A DNA stretch of 24,211 nt from Roseburia sp. AM59-24XD (GCF_003478445.1 NZ_QUET01000039.1:1-24211), one strand, 5' to 3'. Numbered from the stretch's first letter, positions 8,396 through 16,730 are shown. A program made the numbers and translations. Notes: generated by a model from the letters alone, not told the origin.

Positions 8396-8418
8396 AGGGC
8401 AAAACCAGCGTTTTGCCC
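8390..8418 (-). terminator. Terminator of the DtxR-family gene
   Basis: On the minus strand the hairpin GGGCAAAAC-GCTG-GTTTTGCCC (8397-8418) is followed by TTTGTT. Its 22 bases are identical to the glmS terminator hairpin. A second possible stem around GCATGC (8462-8512) overlaps the end of the regulator gene. Confidence 0.65.
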
Positions 8419-8478
8419 TTGATTTCCTCCACGTTACGAGCATTTTCCTATGCCATAACAAAAGGAAAGCATGCTTCC

Positions 8479-8844
8479 CTATGAGTGGAAAACATGCTTT
8501 TTCAGTGCCTCAAAGCTTTCTTTGCTGATAACGTGTTCCATGCGGCACGCATCCTCTGTGGCGATCTCCTCCGGGACACCAAGCTTTACAAGCCAGTTTG
8601 ATATCAGTTGATGTCTCTCATAGATCATCTCAGCGATCTCGCGACCAGAGTCTGTTAAATATATGTATCCGGCATCAGTTACAGTAATATGCTGCTTCTG
8701 ACGAAGATTCTTCATTGCAATGCTGACACTTGACTTCTTAAAGCCAAGCTCGGTAGCAACGTCAACAGAACGAACAACCGGCAGGCGCTTACTCAGAACT
8801 AAAATTGTTTCAAGATAGTTCTCGGCAGATTCGGTATTTGCCAT
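8479..8844 (-). CDS. DtxR/IdeR-type iron-dependent transcriptional regulator
   Basis: A 121-residue protein with an N-terminal winged helix-turn-helix (about residues 5-65, recognition helix in KKSSVSIAMKNLRQK) and a metal-binding dimerization domain. Metal ligands follow the DtxR pattern: His78 in ERHQL, then ACRMEHVIS with Cys100, Glu103 and His104. The Cys matches DtxR/IdeR (iron) rather than MntR, which has Glu there. It lacks the C-terminal SH3-like domain, as is common in clostridia. GGAGGAG precedes the ATG. It diverges from the Fur-like gene at 9080. With feoAB in the same window and shared palindromes at the fur and feoA promoters, control of iron uptake is a natural inference. Manganese cannot be excluded. 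Confidence 0.85.
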   Translation of the reverse strand: MANTESAENYLETILVLSKRLPVVRSVDVATELGFKKSSVSIAMKNLRQKQHITVTDAGYIYLTDSGREIAEMIYERHQLISNWLVKLGVPEEIATEDACRMEHVISKESFEALKKHVFHS

Positions 8845-8870
8845 AAATATACTCCTCCATACCTTTCTTA

Positions 8871-8937
8871 TTGATTCTTATAGAGTGAATCAAATATTGT
8901 TTGAAACGAGTATAACACTTTTTATAAAAGAAAACAA
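8871..8937 (-). promoter_or_regulatory. Promoter and inverted repeat before the DtxR-family gene
   Basis: On the minus strand, TTGTTT (8932-8937) and TATACT (8909-8914) have a 17-base spacer. Downstream of it, in the leader, TTGATTC (8871-8877) and GAATCAA (8887-8893) form a perfect 7-bp inverted repeat with a 9-base centre, an operator candidate. Confidence 0.5.
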
Positions 8938-8959
8938 GAAAATAAAGTGAAAAAAGTTC

Positions 8960-8991
8960 TTGACATCTAATAGATGTTAGCGTATACTAAC
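8960..8991 (+). promoter_or_regulatory. fur-like gene promoter with two overlapping palindromes
   Basis: A consensus TTGACA (8960-8965), 17 bases, then TATACT (8983-8988). Two palindromes overlap it. ACATCTA-A-TAGATGT (8962-8976) is a 7-1-7 repeat spanning the -35 box and spacer, with the geometry of a Fur box. GTTAG-N6-CTAAC (8976-8991) covers the -10 box. The second also occurs in the feoA promoter at 21031-21046. Confidence 0.7.
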
Positions 8992-9079
8992 TGCTGTAAG
9001 TGATAAATAAGTCAATATCATTTACAAGATTGAATGAAAGCGGATCTGACAGATACTTTCATTGTGGAGGTTTTGCGAA

Positions 9080-9532
9080 ATGATGCAGAAGGATTTGATT
9101 ATTCAAAAGTTAAGAGAACAGGGCTGTCGTATTACGAAGCAGCGTTTGATGATTTTGGATATCATCCTGCAGGAGGATTGTTCCTGCTGTAAGGAAATCT
9201 ATTATAAGGCGTCAAAGCTGGACAGCAGAATTGGTTCCGCAACCGTGTACCGTATGATCAACACATTGGAGGAGATCGGAGCCATCAGCAGAAAGAATAT
9301 GTATAAGGTTTCCTGTTCCATGGACTGTGCTGCTGACTGCGGTCACGCATGTACGATTGAACTGGAGGACGGCTCAAAGCTTCAGTTTTCCGAGCAGAAG
9401 ATGAGTCAGATCATTCAGTCAGGACTGGCTGCCTGTGGGTATGCCGTAGAACACAGCGTAAAGGGTTTTACGAAGGGGGCTGTATGTCACCACGATGAGC
9501 TGACGCTGAAGGAAAGCGCAGGTCTTTCATAG
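9080..9532 (+). CDS. Fur-family transcriptional regulator with a CX3CX3CX3C segment
   Basis: A 150-residue protein. The N-terminal winged helix is typical of Fur (RITKQRLMILDIIL, then SATVYRMINTLEEIGAI with the recognition helix). The dimerization half is unusual. Where Fur normally has HHDH and CxxC zinc motifs, this has Cys79, 83, 87 and 91 at every fourth position (CSMDCAADCGHAC), plus Cys34, 36, 37 and CHH near the end. Such spacing could bind a metal or an Fe-S cluster. That is inference. The start is ATG 9080 because GGAGG at 9066-9070 is 9 bases upstream. A TTG at 9062 would overlap that site. It diverges from the DtxR-type gene and has its own terminator at 9577-9616. The signal sensed is unknown. 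Confidence 0.85.
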   Translation: MMQKDLIIQKLREQGCRITKQRLMILDIILQEDCSCCKEIYYKASKLDSRIGSATVYRMINTLEEIGAISRKNMYKVSCSMDCAADCGHACTIELEDGSKLQFSEQKMSQIIQSGLAACGYAVEHSVKGFTKGAVCHHDELTLKESAGLS

Positions 9533-9576
9533 ACACTGCTGTTGATAAGCTTACAAGAACATATAACATATGCCAA

Positions 9577-9616
9577 GGGGCAGAGGAATTGTATGATTTC
9601 TCTGCCCCCTCCTTTT
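9577..9616 (+). terminator. Terminator of the Fur-like gene
   Basis: GGGGCAGAG (9577-9585) pairs with CTCTGCCCC (9600-9608), followed by TCCTTTTG. Confidence 0.7.
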
Positions 9617-9752
9617 GCCCTTTTTGAGTGAATGGACTTTTGGGTTCATAACCATTATAATAAAATAGATCATTTATGATCTGTACCGGAAATGGGACTA
9701 TGTTATGCCTGCATCATAAAAATGGCAGGCAGGGAAGGAAGATAGAATTATT

Positions 9753-10592
9753 ATGATCACTAGCGAGAATAATGCTAAGATAAAGGAACTCATAAAGCTC
9801 CAGAAGAATGCGAGACACCGCAGAAAGGAGGGACTGTTTGTTGCGGAGGGGATCAAGCTTGTGCAGGAGGCTGCACAGTATGGCAAACTCAGACAGGTCC
9901 TGATCAGGGAAAGTCTGTGGCATGAACGCTGGAAGGATGCACCGGAGAGTGAGATCGCAAAGGAGCTTTCTGTTGATGGAAACCGGGTCGGTGTGGACAC
10001 AGCACCGGATTCGGTGTTTGATATGGCAGCAGATACGGTGACTCCACAGGGAATTTTGGGAATGGTGGATATGCCTGCGTATTCCCTGGAGGAAATTCTT
10101 GCATTATCGTCCGGTCTTTATCTGATGCTTGACGATCTGAGAGACCCGGGAAATCTTGGGACTGTGATCCGGACGGCGGAGGCAGCTGGCGCAGCCGGAG
10201 TGATCATGAGCAGGGGCTGCGTTGATCTGTTTAATCCAAAGGTTGTCCGGGCAACGATGGGAGCAATCTTTCGTGTTCCGTTTTTATATGTAGAAAGCCT
10301 GCCTGAGACGATTGAACAGATGAAGAAGAAAAATATTTCCGTTTATGGAACGATTCTCGAGGAGAGTCAGCCTTATGATGAGCCGGATTACACGAAGCCG
10401 TCAGGAATCGTGATCGGTAACGAGGCAAACGGGATCAGTGCTCCTGTGAGGGAGAGTTTAACGGGCAGGATCCATATTCCGATGCAGGGAAGTGTGGAGT
10501 CGTTGAATGCGGCTGTGGCGGCTGCCGTGGTGATGTATGAGGCATCGAGACAGCGCAGAAAAAGGGATACGGGTCTATTGAAATTTCATTAG
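9753..10592 (+). CDS. TrmH/SpoU-family RNA 2'-O-methyltransferase
   Basis: A 279-residue protein with an N-terminal SpoU substrate-binding domain (about 1-100, ARHRRKEGLFVAEGIKLVQEA) and a C-terminal SPOUT knot methyltransferase. The three SPOUT motifs are clear: motif 1 DPGNLGTVIRTAEAAG, motif 2 IVIGNEANGIS, motif 3 IPMQGSVESLNAAVAAA. It transfers methyl from S-adenosylmethionine to a ribose of rRNA or tRNA. The exact target is not visible, though the layout is that of RlmB-like 23S rRNA enzymes. GGAAGGAAG lies about 12 bases before the ATG. A TATAAT at 9656-9661 may be its -10 box, with no good -35. Confidence 0.88.
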   Translation: MITSENNAKIKELIKLQKNARHRRKEGLFVAEGIKLVQEAAQYGKLRQVLIRESLWHERWKDAPESEIAKELSVDGNRVGVDTAPDSVFDMAADTVTPQGILGMVDMPAYSLEEILALSSGLYLMLDDLRDPGNLGTVIRTAEAAGAAGVIMSRGCVDLFNPKVVRATMGAIFRVPFLYVESLPETIEQMKKKNISVYGTILEESQPYDEPDYTKPSGIVIGNEANGISAPVRESLTGRIHIPMQGSVESLNAAVAAAVVMYEASRQRRKRDTGLLKFH

Positions 10593-10606
10593 AAATATGC
10601 TATATT
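10578..10606 (+). promoter_or_regulatory. Promoter of the nfeD-SPFH operon
   Basis: TTGAAA (10578-10583), 17 bases, TATATT (10601-10606) with an extended TG. The -35 box overlaps the last codons of the methyltransferase gene. Confidence 0.6.
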
Positions 10607-10644
10607 CATACAAATAGATGGAATACACCAAAGGGGGTGTTGTC

Positions 10645-11157
10645 ATGAGCGGTTTATCAGATCTTTTGACGTATCCGTTGACGTCAATGTTTCAGTCGCT
10701 CTTTCGGACGGATGAGAATATTATGTTTTTCTGGTTGATCGCATTGGTCGCATTATTGATCATTGAGATCATTACGCTGGGACTTACAACGATATGGTTT
10801 GCGGCAGGTGCGTTTATCAGCTTTGTTGCAGCATGGCTGGGAGCACCACTTGGAGTTCAGCTTGCCGTATTTTTTATTGTCTCTTTCGTGTTGCTTATTT
10901 TTACCAGACCGGTTGTTCAGAAGCGTCTGAACAATTCGCGGGCGAGGACGAATGTCAACAGTATGATCGGGAAGGAAGGCAGAGTGATCGAGGATATCGA
11001 CAACTTTAATGAGACCGGGCGCATTATTGTTGATGGGATGGAGTGGACGGCGAGAGCAGCCGACGAGCAGAGTATTACCTCTGGCCAGAAGGTGGTCATT
11101 CGGGAGATTCAGGGCGTTAAGGCGATGGTAGTGCCGGTGTCCGATATTTCGGATTGA
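10645..11157 (+). CDS. NfeD-family membrane protein
   Basis: A 170-residue protein with three hydrophobic segments (about 27-47, 49-66 and 70-88) and a soluble C-terminal OB-fold domain (about 105-170, MIGKEGRVIEDI ... GRIIVDGMEWTARA), the plan of short NfeD proteins. The start is ATG 10645 behind AGGGGGTG, rather than the in-frame ATG 10618. NfeD proteins pair with SPFH/stomatin proteins in membrane microdomains, and the SPFH gene follows 61 bases later. Exact function is not settled for the family. Confidence 0.88.
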   Translation: MSGLSDLLTYPLTSMFQSLFRTDENIMFFWLIALVALLIIEIITLGLTTIWFAAGAFISFVAAWLGAPLGVQLAVFFIVSFVLLIFTRPVVQKRLNNSRARTNVNSMIGKEGRVIEDIDNFNETGRIIVDGMEWTARAADEQSITSGQKVVIREIQGVKAMVVPVSDISD

Positions 11158-11218
11158 CCCGATTTTGGGACAGAGCAGCTTATAACCAATATAAAGGAAA
11201 AGGAAAGGAATCAGACAA

Positions 11219-12148
11219 ATGGAATTAGCAATTATTGTATTACTTGTTATCATTGCCGTGATCGCAGTGTCATGTATTCACATTGTGCCACAGGCAAAGG
11301 CTTATGTAGTAGAGAGACTTGGAGGCTACCAGAGTACATGGGATGTGGGACTTCATTTCAAGGTGCCGTTTATTGACCGTATTGCCAGAAAGGTTAGCTT
11401 AAAGGAGCAGGTGCTTGATTTCCCGCCACAGCCGGTAATCACCAAGGATAATGTAACAATGCGTATTGATACGCTGATCTTTTTCCAGATCACAGATCCG
11501 AAGCTTTACACATACGGTGTAGAGAATCCGATCATGGCGATCGAGAATCTGACAGCTACCACACTTCGTAATATCATCGGTGAGCTTGATCTCGACGAGA
11601 CATTGACCTCCCGTGAGATCATCAATACAAAGATGCGTTCTTCTCTGGATACGGCGACAGACCCATGGGGTATCAAGGTGAATCGTGTCGAGCTTAAGAA
11701 TATCATTCCGCCGCAGCCGATCCAGGAGGCAATGGAGAAGCAGATGAAGGCAGAGCGTGAGAAGCGTGAGGCAATCCTGATCGCGCAGGGTGAGAAGCAG
11801 TCAGCGATCACCGTGGCAGAGGGTCATAAGGAGTCTGCAATCCTCGAGGCAGAGGCTGAGAAGCAGGCAGCAATCCTTCATGCAGAGGCACAGAAGGAGG
11901 CAACGATCCGTGAGGCAGAGGGTCAGGCGCAGGCAATCCTGGCAGTCCAGAAAGCGAATGCGGATGGTATCCGTATGCTGAATGAAGCATGCGCATCCAA
12001 GGAAGTTATTGAGTTAAAGAGTCTGGAGGCATTTGCGAAAGCAGCAGATGGAAAGGCAACTAAGATCATTATTCCATCAGAGATCCAGGGACTTGCAGGA
12101 ATGGTTAGTTCCGTGACAGAAATTGCAAAATCTTCCGGAGATAAATAA
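11219..12148 (+). CDS. SPFH/band 7 (stomatin-like) membrane protein
   Basis: A 309-residue protein. It has one N-terminal membrane helix (about 2-20) and then the band 7 domain (about 22-190, QAKAYVVERLGGYQSTWDVGLHFKVPFIDRI in part), ending in the stomatin signature IIPPQPIQEAMEKQMKAEREKREAIL. An Ala/Glu-rich coiled coil (about 175-250) follows with irregular repeats of AEAEKQAAIL type. Such proteins oligomerize at the membrane and organize protein quality control or microdomains. Pairing with nfeD is classical. AAAGGAAAGG precedes the ATG and a strong terminator follows. Confidence 0.92.
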   Translation: MELAIIVLLVIIAVIAVSCIHIVPQAKAYVVERLGGYQSTWDVGLHFKVPFIDRIARKVSLKEQVLDFPPQPVITKDNVTMRIDTLIFFQITDPKLYTYGVENPIMAIENLTATTLRNIIGELDLDETLTSREIINTKMRSSLDTATDPWGIKVNRVELKNIIPPQPIQEAMEKQMKAEREKREAILIAQGEKQSAITVAEGHKESAILEAEAEKQAAILHAEAQKEATIREAEGQAQAILAVQKANADGIRMLNEACASKEVIELKSLEAFAKAADGKATKIIIPSEIQGLAGMVSSVTEIAKSSGDK

Positions 12149-12168
12149 TACTATTTTTTGAAGAGATG

Positions 12169-12204
12169 AATTTCCTGCACAGCTCCTGCTGGCAGGAAAT
12201 TTTC
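12169..12204 (+). terminator. Terminator of the nfeD-SPFH operon
   Basis: AATTTCCTGC (12169-12178) pairs with GCAGGAAATT (12192-12201). An inner CAGC/GCTG stem extends it to about 14 bp around a TCCT loop, followed by a short T-run. Confidence 0.75.
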
Positions 12205-12260
12205 ACTTTATTGTGATTTGATTCGCAAGGATAAATAATAGAGAAAGGCAGGATATCATT

Positions 12261-13262
12261 ATGAATCTGATTGGCAAAAATTTTCTGACATTAAAGGATT
12301 TCTCCGCAGAGGAGATTACATATCTTCTGGAGCTTTCGGCTGAGCTGAAGGACAAGAAGAAAAAGGGCATTCCGGTTAACAATTATGTTGGTAAGAACAT
12401 TGCTCTGATCTTCGAAAAGACAAGTACAAGAACGAGATGTTCTTTTGAGGTAGCAGCCCATGATATGGGAATGGGTGTGACCTATCTGGATCCACAGGGC
12501 TCGCAGATCGGTAAGAAGGAGAGTATTAAGGATACAGCGCGCGTACTTGGCCGTATGTTTGATGGCATTGAGTATCGTGGCTTTGAACAGAGCATTGTTG
12601 AGGAGCTTGCCAGATATGCAGGTGTACCGGTATGGAACGGACTGACCAATGAATATCATCCGACACAGATGCTTGCAGATCTTCTGACGATTCAGGAGCA
12701 TCTTGGCAGATTAAAGGGTGTGAAGCTTGTATACATGGGCGATGCCCGTTATAACATGGGTAATTCTCTGATGATCGCCTGTGCAAAGATGGGAATGCAT
12801 TTCGTGGCATGTACTACAAAGGAATATTTCCCGAACGAGGAGCTTGTGGCACAGTGCCGCGAGTACGCGAAGGAGTCCGGCGGCTCTGTGACGTTGACGG
12901 AGGATGTGGAGAGCGGCACCAAGGGAGCTGATGTTCTCTACACCGACGTATGGGTTTCCATGGGCGAGCCGGAGGAAGTATGGGCGGAGCGTATCAAAGC
13001 ACTTTCCCCATACCAGATCAACAAGAAGGTTATGGATAACGCAGGTCCGCAGGCAATCTTTATGCATTGTCTTCCGGCATTCCACGATCTGGAGACCGGC
13101 GTTGGCAGACAGGTCTATGAGAAGTTTGGCATGAGCGAGCTAGAGGTGACAGATGAAGTATTTGAATCAGAGGCATCTGTTGTATTTGATGAGGCAGAGA
13201 ATCGTATGCATACGATCAAGGCTGTTATGACAGCAACACTGGAGCCGACGGTAAAGGCATAG
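12261..13262 (+). CDS. argF: Ornithine carbamoyltransferase
   Basis: A 333-residue protein of standard length. It makes citrulline from ornithine and carbamoyl phosphate. The carbamoyl-phosphate site STRTR is at 55-59, the second-domain HPTQ at 133-136, then [12 protein letters not shown] for ornithine binding and [10 protein letters not shown] near 270. Sequence alone does not separate the biosynthetic ArgF from the catabolic ArcB. No arginine deiminase genes are present, so the biosynthetic role is preferred. GAGAAAGGCAGGA precedes the ATG. birA follows after 88 bases, perhaps in one transcript. Confidence 0.95.
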   Translation: MNLIGKNFLTLKDFSAEEITYLLELSAELKDKKKKGIPVNNYVGKNIALIFEKTSTRTRCSFEVAAHDMGMGVTYLDPQGSQIGKKESIKDTARVLGRMFDGIEYRGFEQSIVEELARYAGVPVWNGLTNEYHPTQMLADLLTIQEHLGRLKGVKLVYMGDARYNMGNSLMIACAKMGMHFVACTTKEYFPNEELVAQCREYAKESGGSVTLTEDVESGTKGADVLYTDVWVSMGEPEEVWAERIKALSPYQINKKVMDNAGPQAIFMHCLPAFHDLETGVGRQVYEKFGMSELEVTDEVFESEASVVFDEAENRMHTIKAVMTATLEPTVKA

Positions 13263-13350
13263 AGCCGGTTTGCGGTTTTGGCATCATGATGATGGATAAT
13301 GCGGGGTGCCTTAACACAGCATCCGATCATAAGAAGATGGAGTGATCTTT

Positions 13351-14352
13351 GTGAAAAAGGAAATACTTCAAATGCTTCGAAGTGCAGGAGAGGAGTACAC
13401 ATCCGGTCAGGTTTTGTGCGAAAAGCTGGGCGTGTCGAGGCAGGCGATATGGAAAAATATATTACAGTTAAAGGAAGCGGGATATCAGATCGAATCCCAG
13501 CCCAAGAAAGGATACCGGCTGTTAGAATCTGCGGATCGTCTGGTTGGTGCAGATATTGAGAGCCGGTTAGCTCCGGATTGTTTGTGCCGCAGGGTGGAAT
13601 GTCTGGAGACCGTGGATTCTACCAATACAAGAGCGAAGCAGCTGGCGGAGCTTGGAGAGCCGGAGGGCACACTTGTGGTCGCAGAGGAGCAGACTGCCGG
13701 AAAGGGCAGGCGGGGACGCGACTGGGCGTCAGAGCCCGGGATCGGAATATGGATGAGTCTGATCCTCCGCCCGCAGCTTAAGCCGCAGCAGGCAGCCAGT
13801 GTGACGCTGGTGGCAGCGATGGCGGTGGCGAAAGGCATCCGGGAATGCTGTGGACTTGAGACAGGCATTAAATGGCCGAATGATGTCGTGATCAACGGCA
13901 AAAAGGTCTGCGGTATTTTGACGGAGACAAGCTCGGAACCGGATTACATTCATTATGCGGTTCCTGGGATAGGAATCAATGCGAACACGCCGGAGTTTCC
14001 GGAGGAGCTTCGGGACAGAGCAACATCGATCTATCTGGAGACCGGGAAGAAGACGGACCGCAACGCACTGATCGCAGCGGTGATGAATGCATTTTCCGAT
14101 TATTACAGACGTTATCTGGAGACAGCAGATCTGTCACTGCTGAAAGATGAGTACGATGCGATGTTAGTGAATATGAACCGGGAGGTACTGATCCTGTATG
14201 GCATGGCCGAGGATGCAGATCCTGAGAAGAGCGAGAAGGGCGTGGCAAAGGGAATCGCCCCATCCGGCGCACTTTTGGTAGAGACGGAGGCTGGTCTGAA
14301 GGAGATTTTATCCGGTGAGGTATCGGTAAGAGGCGTTTACGGATATGTGTAG
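13351..14352 (+). CDS. birA: Bifunctional biotin ligase/biotin operon repressor
   Basis: A protein of about 333 residues. An N-terminal helix-turn-helix (about 1-60, SRQAIWKNILQLKEAGYQI) shows it is the repressor type. The ligase domain has TVDSTNTRAKQLA, the biotin/AMP loop GKGRRGRDWAS, KWPNDVVINGKKVCGILTE and a C-terminal SH3-like domain. It activates biotin to biotinyl-AMP, loads acceptor proteins and senses biotin. The start is GTG 13351, 8 bases behind GGAG. A GTG at 13342 overlaps that site. birA, coaX and dusB together form a cluster common in clostridia. No biotin synthesis genes are in the window. Confidence 0.93.
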   Translation: MKKEILQMLRSAGEEYTSGQVLCEKLGVSRQAIWKNILQLKEAGYQIESQPKKGYRLLESADRLVGADIESRLAPDCLCRRVECLETVDSTNTRAKQLAELGEPEGTLVVAEEQTAGKGRRGRDWASEPGIGIWMSLILRPQLKPQQAASVTLVAAMAVAKGIRECCGLETGIKWPNDVVINGKKVCGILTETSSEPDYIHYAVPGIGINANTPEFPEELRDRATSIYLETGKKTDRNALIAAVMNAFSDYYRRYLETADLSLLKDEYDAMLVNMNREVLILYGMAEDADPEKSEKGVAKGIAPSGALLVETEAGLKEILSGEVSVRGVYGYV

Positions 14353-14360
14353 CGAATAAT

Positions 14361-14399
14361 TTGACGGTATCCGGTCAGGTGTGATGTGATAACCGTCAA
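14361..14399. repeat. Inverted repeat between birA and the small acidic gene
   Basis: TTGACGGT (14361-14368) and ACCGTCAA (14392-14399) are perfect 8-bp arms with a 23-base loop. It may be a leader hairpin of the next gene. No T-run follows. Confidence 0.4.
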
Positions 14400-14422
14400 T
14401 AGTACAGAAAGGCATAGAAGAT

Positions 14423-14815
14423 ATGGACGATTTATTTGATGAAGATATTCTGAAGCCGGCACCGGAGGCGGATGGTATGGTGATCCTGAGTGTGGCAAAT
14501 GCATATAAGAAGCAGTACTATCTGAATCCGAAGTTTGCGAAGTTGCCGGAGACGATACAGGAGGAGCTTCAGATCATGTGCGTGCTGTACACGGCAGATG
14601 TGGGAGGAATCCTGACACTCCGCTTTGATGAGGAGGGCAACCTTTTGTTTCATGTTACATCGGAGGATGATGATTATTTCTTTGATGAGATCGGAAGCGT
14701 ATTGAAGATCAAGGAGATCCAGAGGGAGAAGCAGGAACTTCTGGAGGCGCTTGAGTTGTACTACAAGGCATTCTTTTTGAAAGAAGATATCAGTGAGCTG
14801 TTGAGTGAAGAATAA
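14423..14815 (+). CDS. Small acidic protein of unknown function (DUF6145-like)
   Basis: A 130-residue acidic protein, probably cytosolic: no signal peptide or membrane segment. It opens MDDLFDEDIL, has a predicted alpha/beta middle with LPETIQEELQIMCVLYTADVGGILTLRFDEEGNL, then a helical Glu/Lys-rich end (about 95-128). I think this is the Lachnospiraceae family often annotated DUF6145, but that is from memory of its pattern and not certain. It sits between birA and coaX and ends 25 bases before coaX, so it is likely co-transcribed. Function unknown. Confidence 0.75.
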   Translation: MDDLFDEDILKPAPEADGMVILSVANAYKKQYYLNPKFAKLPETIQEELQIMCVLYTADVGGILTLRFDEEGNLLFHVTSEDDDYFFDEIGSVLKIKEIQREKQELLEALELYYKAFFLKEDISELLSEE

Positions 14816-14840
14816 ATAATATGCAGATGGAGGAATGGCA

Positions 14841-15610
14841 ATGTTATTAGCTGTAGATGTAGGAAATACAAATGTAACGATTGGTGTTTTTGATGGTGCG
14901 GAGATGGTAACCCGGTTTCATTTTACGGTTCGTATTTCCAGAACCTCGGACGAATACGGAAGTACAATATGTGAGATCCTGGAGAGAAAGGGATTTTCGG
15001 CAGACTCGATTGATCAGGTGATCATTTCGTCGGTGGTGCCTAAGATCATGTATTCCTTCAGCAGTGGTATTATTAAATATCTCGGATGTCAGCCGATCAT
15101 TGTAGGGGCAGGCATCAAAACCGGTATCCGAATCGAGACAGCAACCCGAGAGAGGTTGGACCGGATCGTATTGTGGATGCGGTTGCGGCACATACCTTAT
15201 ATGGAGGACCGATCATCGTGGCAGACTACGGTACGGCGACGACTTACGATCTGATCACGGCCGAAGGCGCATTTCTCGGTGGTGTGATCAGTCCCGGTGT
15301 AAAGATTTCTGCCAATGCGCTTTGGAATGACACGGCGAATCTGCCGGAGATTGAGATCAAATGTCCGGAGCATGTTGTGGCAAAGGATACCATTACAGCG
15401 ATGCAGGCAGGACTTTTTCTCGGTACGGTCGGACAGTCCCAGTATATCATCAATAAGATCAAGGCAGAATCCGGCTTAAAGGATATCAAGGTCGTAGCAA
15501 CCGGAGGTCTCGGCAAGATGATTTCCGATTATACGGATGAGATTGATATTTATGACCGTAATCTGACCTTAAAGGGACTGCAGATCATTTTTGATAAGCA
15601 GAAGAAATAG
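14841..15610 (+). CDS. coaX: Type III pantothenate kinase; frameshifted near 15141
   Basis: CoaX phosphorylates pantothenate, the first step to coenzyme A. Family motifs are clear: the P-loop-like start [18 protein letters not shown], then [32 protein letters not shown] (catalytic Asp region), [16 protein letters not shown] and VVATGGLG. The frame breaks after ATC GAG ACA (ending 15140) and resumes at AAC 15143. One missing base in the codon between (for example GCC read as GC) restores about 256 residues, the normal size. The start is ATG 14841, 7 bases behind GGAGG. ATG 14835 is too close to that site. The product is normally needed for coenzyme A, so consensus error is likely. Confidence 0.92.
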
Positions 15611-15621
15611 GAGAAACAGGC

Positions 15622-16584
15622 ATGGAAGGATTTCAGATAGGAAATGTAAGGATTCCCGGAAAGCTTGTGTTAGGACCGATGGCAGGGGTGACAGACCTGC
15701 CATTTCGTTTGTTATGTAAGGAGCAGGGGGCGGATCTTGTCTATACAGAAATGATCAGTGCCAAGGGAATCTTCTATAAGAATAAAAATACAGAGCTTCT
15801 CTGGATGACAAAGGAGCAGGAAAGACCTCTGGCATTGCAGCTGTTTGGTTCGGAGCCGGCATTGATGGCGGACATGGCGGCTCAGATTGAGGAGCGGTCG
15901 TTTGATATTCTGGACATCAACATGGGCTGTCCGGTGCCAAAGGTTGTAAATAATGGAGAGGGCTCTGCGCTTATGAAGGATCCGCAGCTTGCCGGTGAGA
16001 TCGTAAAGGCGGTCAGCAGCAGGATCAGCAAGCCGGTCACGGTGAAGTTCCGCAAGGGCTTCGGGGCTGACGACTGCAATGCCGTGGAGTTTGCAAAACG
16101 CATGGAGGACTGCGGTGCGGCGGCGATCGCCGTACATGGCAGAACGAGAGAGCAGTATTATGGCGGAAAGGCGGACTGGGACATTATCCGTCAGGTGAAG
16201 GAAACGGTTGGTATTCCGGTGATCGCAAGTGGCGATATTTTCACACCGGAGGATGCGGCGGCATGTCTGGAGCAGACCGGATGCGATGGTCTGATGCTGG
16301 CGAGAGGTGTGCGTGGCAATCCGTGGCTGTTTCATCAGATCAGAGAATATCTGGAGCATGGCACACTCGAAGCAAAACCATCCAGAGAGGAGATGGTGCA
16401 GATGATCCTGCGCCACGCCCGGATGCTGATCGAATGCAAAGGGGAGCTGATGGCAATGCGGGAAATGCGTAAGCATGTGGCATGGTACACCGCAGGATAT
16501 CCGGGCTCAGCCAGCCTGCGCAGACGTGTGAATGAGATCGAGAAATACGAGGACCTGGAGCGGCTGATTATGTTTTCAAAATAA
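15622..16584 (+). CDS. dusB: tRNA-dihydrouridine synthase
   Basis: A 320-residue flavoprotein that reduces uridines in the tRNA D-loop. The FMN-binding TIM barrel begins LVLGPMAGVTDLPFRLL. The catalytic cysteine is Cys103 in INMGCPVPKV. Further motifs are VKFRKGF, AIAVHGRTREQYYGGKADWDII and VIASGDI. The DusB subgroup is suggested by its length and C-terminal helical domain. AGGAGA precedes the ATG, 11 bases after the coaX stop, so it is the last gene of the birA-coaX-dusB run. Confidence 0.92.
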   Translation: MEGFQIGNVRIPGKLVLGPMAGVTDLPFRLLCKEQGADLVYTEMISAKGIFYKNKNTELLWMTKEQERPLALQLFGSEPALMADMAAQIEERSFDILDINMGCPVPKVVNNGEGSALMKDPQLAGEIVKAVSSRISKPVTVKFRKGFGADDCNAVEFAKRMEDCGAAAIAVHGRTREQYYGGKADWDIIRQVKETVGIPVIASGDIFTPEDAAACLEQTGCDGLMLARGVRGNPWLFHQIREYLEHGTLEAKPSREEMVQMILRHARMLIECKGELMAMREMRKHVAWYTAGYPGSASLRRRVNEIEKYEDLERLIMFSK

Positions 16585-16595
16585 ATTTGAAAAAT

Positions 16596-16637
16596 ATCCA
16601 TATTCCTATTGACAAAGTAGGAATATGGATGTATGAT
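16596..16637 (+). promoter_or_regulatory. Promoter with a 13-bp inverted repeat around its -35 box (sulfur gene operator candidate)
   Basis: TTGACA (16609-16614) and TATGAT (16632-16637) are separated by 17 bases. The -35 box lies in the 9-base centre of a perfect 13-bp inverted repeat: ATCCATATTCCTA (16596-16608) with its reverse complement at 16618-16630. A protein bound to both arms would cover the -35 box. Cysteine/methionine genes in Firmicutes are often under Rrf2-type (CymR-like) repressors. Which regulator acts here is not visible. A further CGATAG/CTATCG stem lies in the leader (16665-16670 with 16686-16691). Confidence 0.65.
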
Positions 16638-16730
16638 AGGTACATCTTAATAATCATAGTAAACCGATAGGAAAACAAATATCCGCTATCGAGAGACATG
16701 GAAATGAACATAGAAAGTGAGGGCAATCGT

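Noticed and set aside
9062..9079. TTG start for the Fur-like gene
   Set aside because: It overlaps the GGAGG ribosome site that serves the ATG at 9080.
15712..16476. Minus-strand reading frame of 254 codons opposite dusB
   Set aside because: Long only because the opposite strand is coding. Its composition is rich in His, Arg and Cys with no domain, and dusB is unmistakable.
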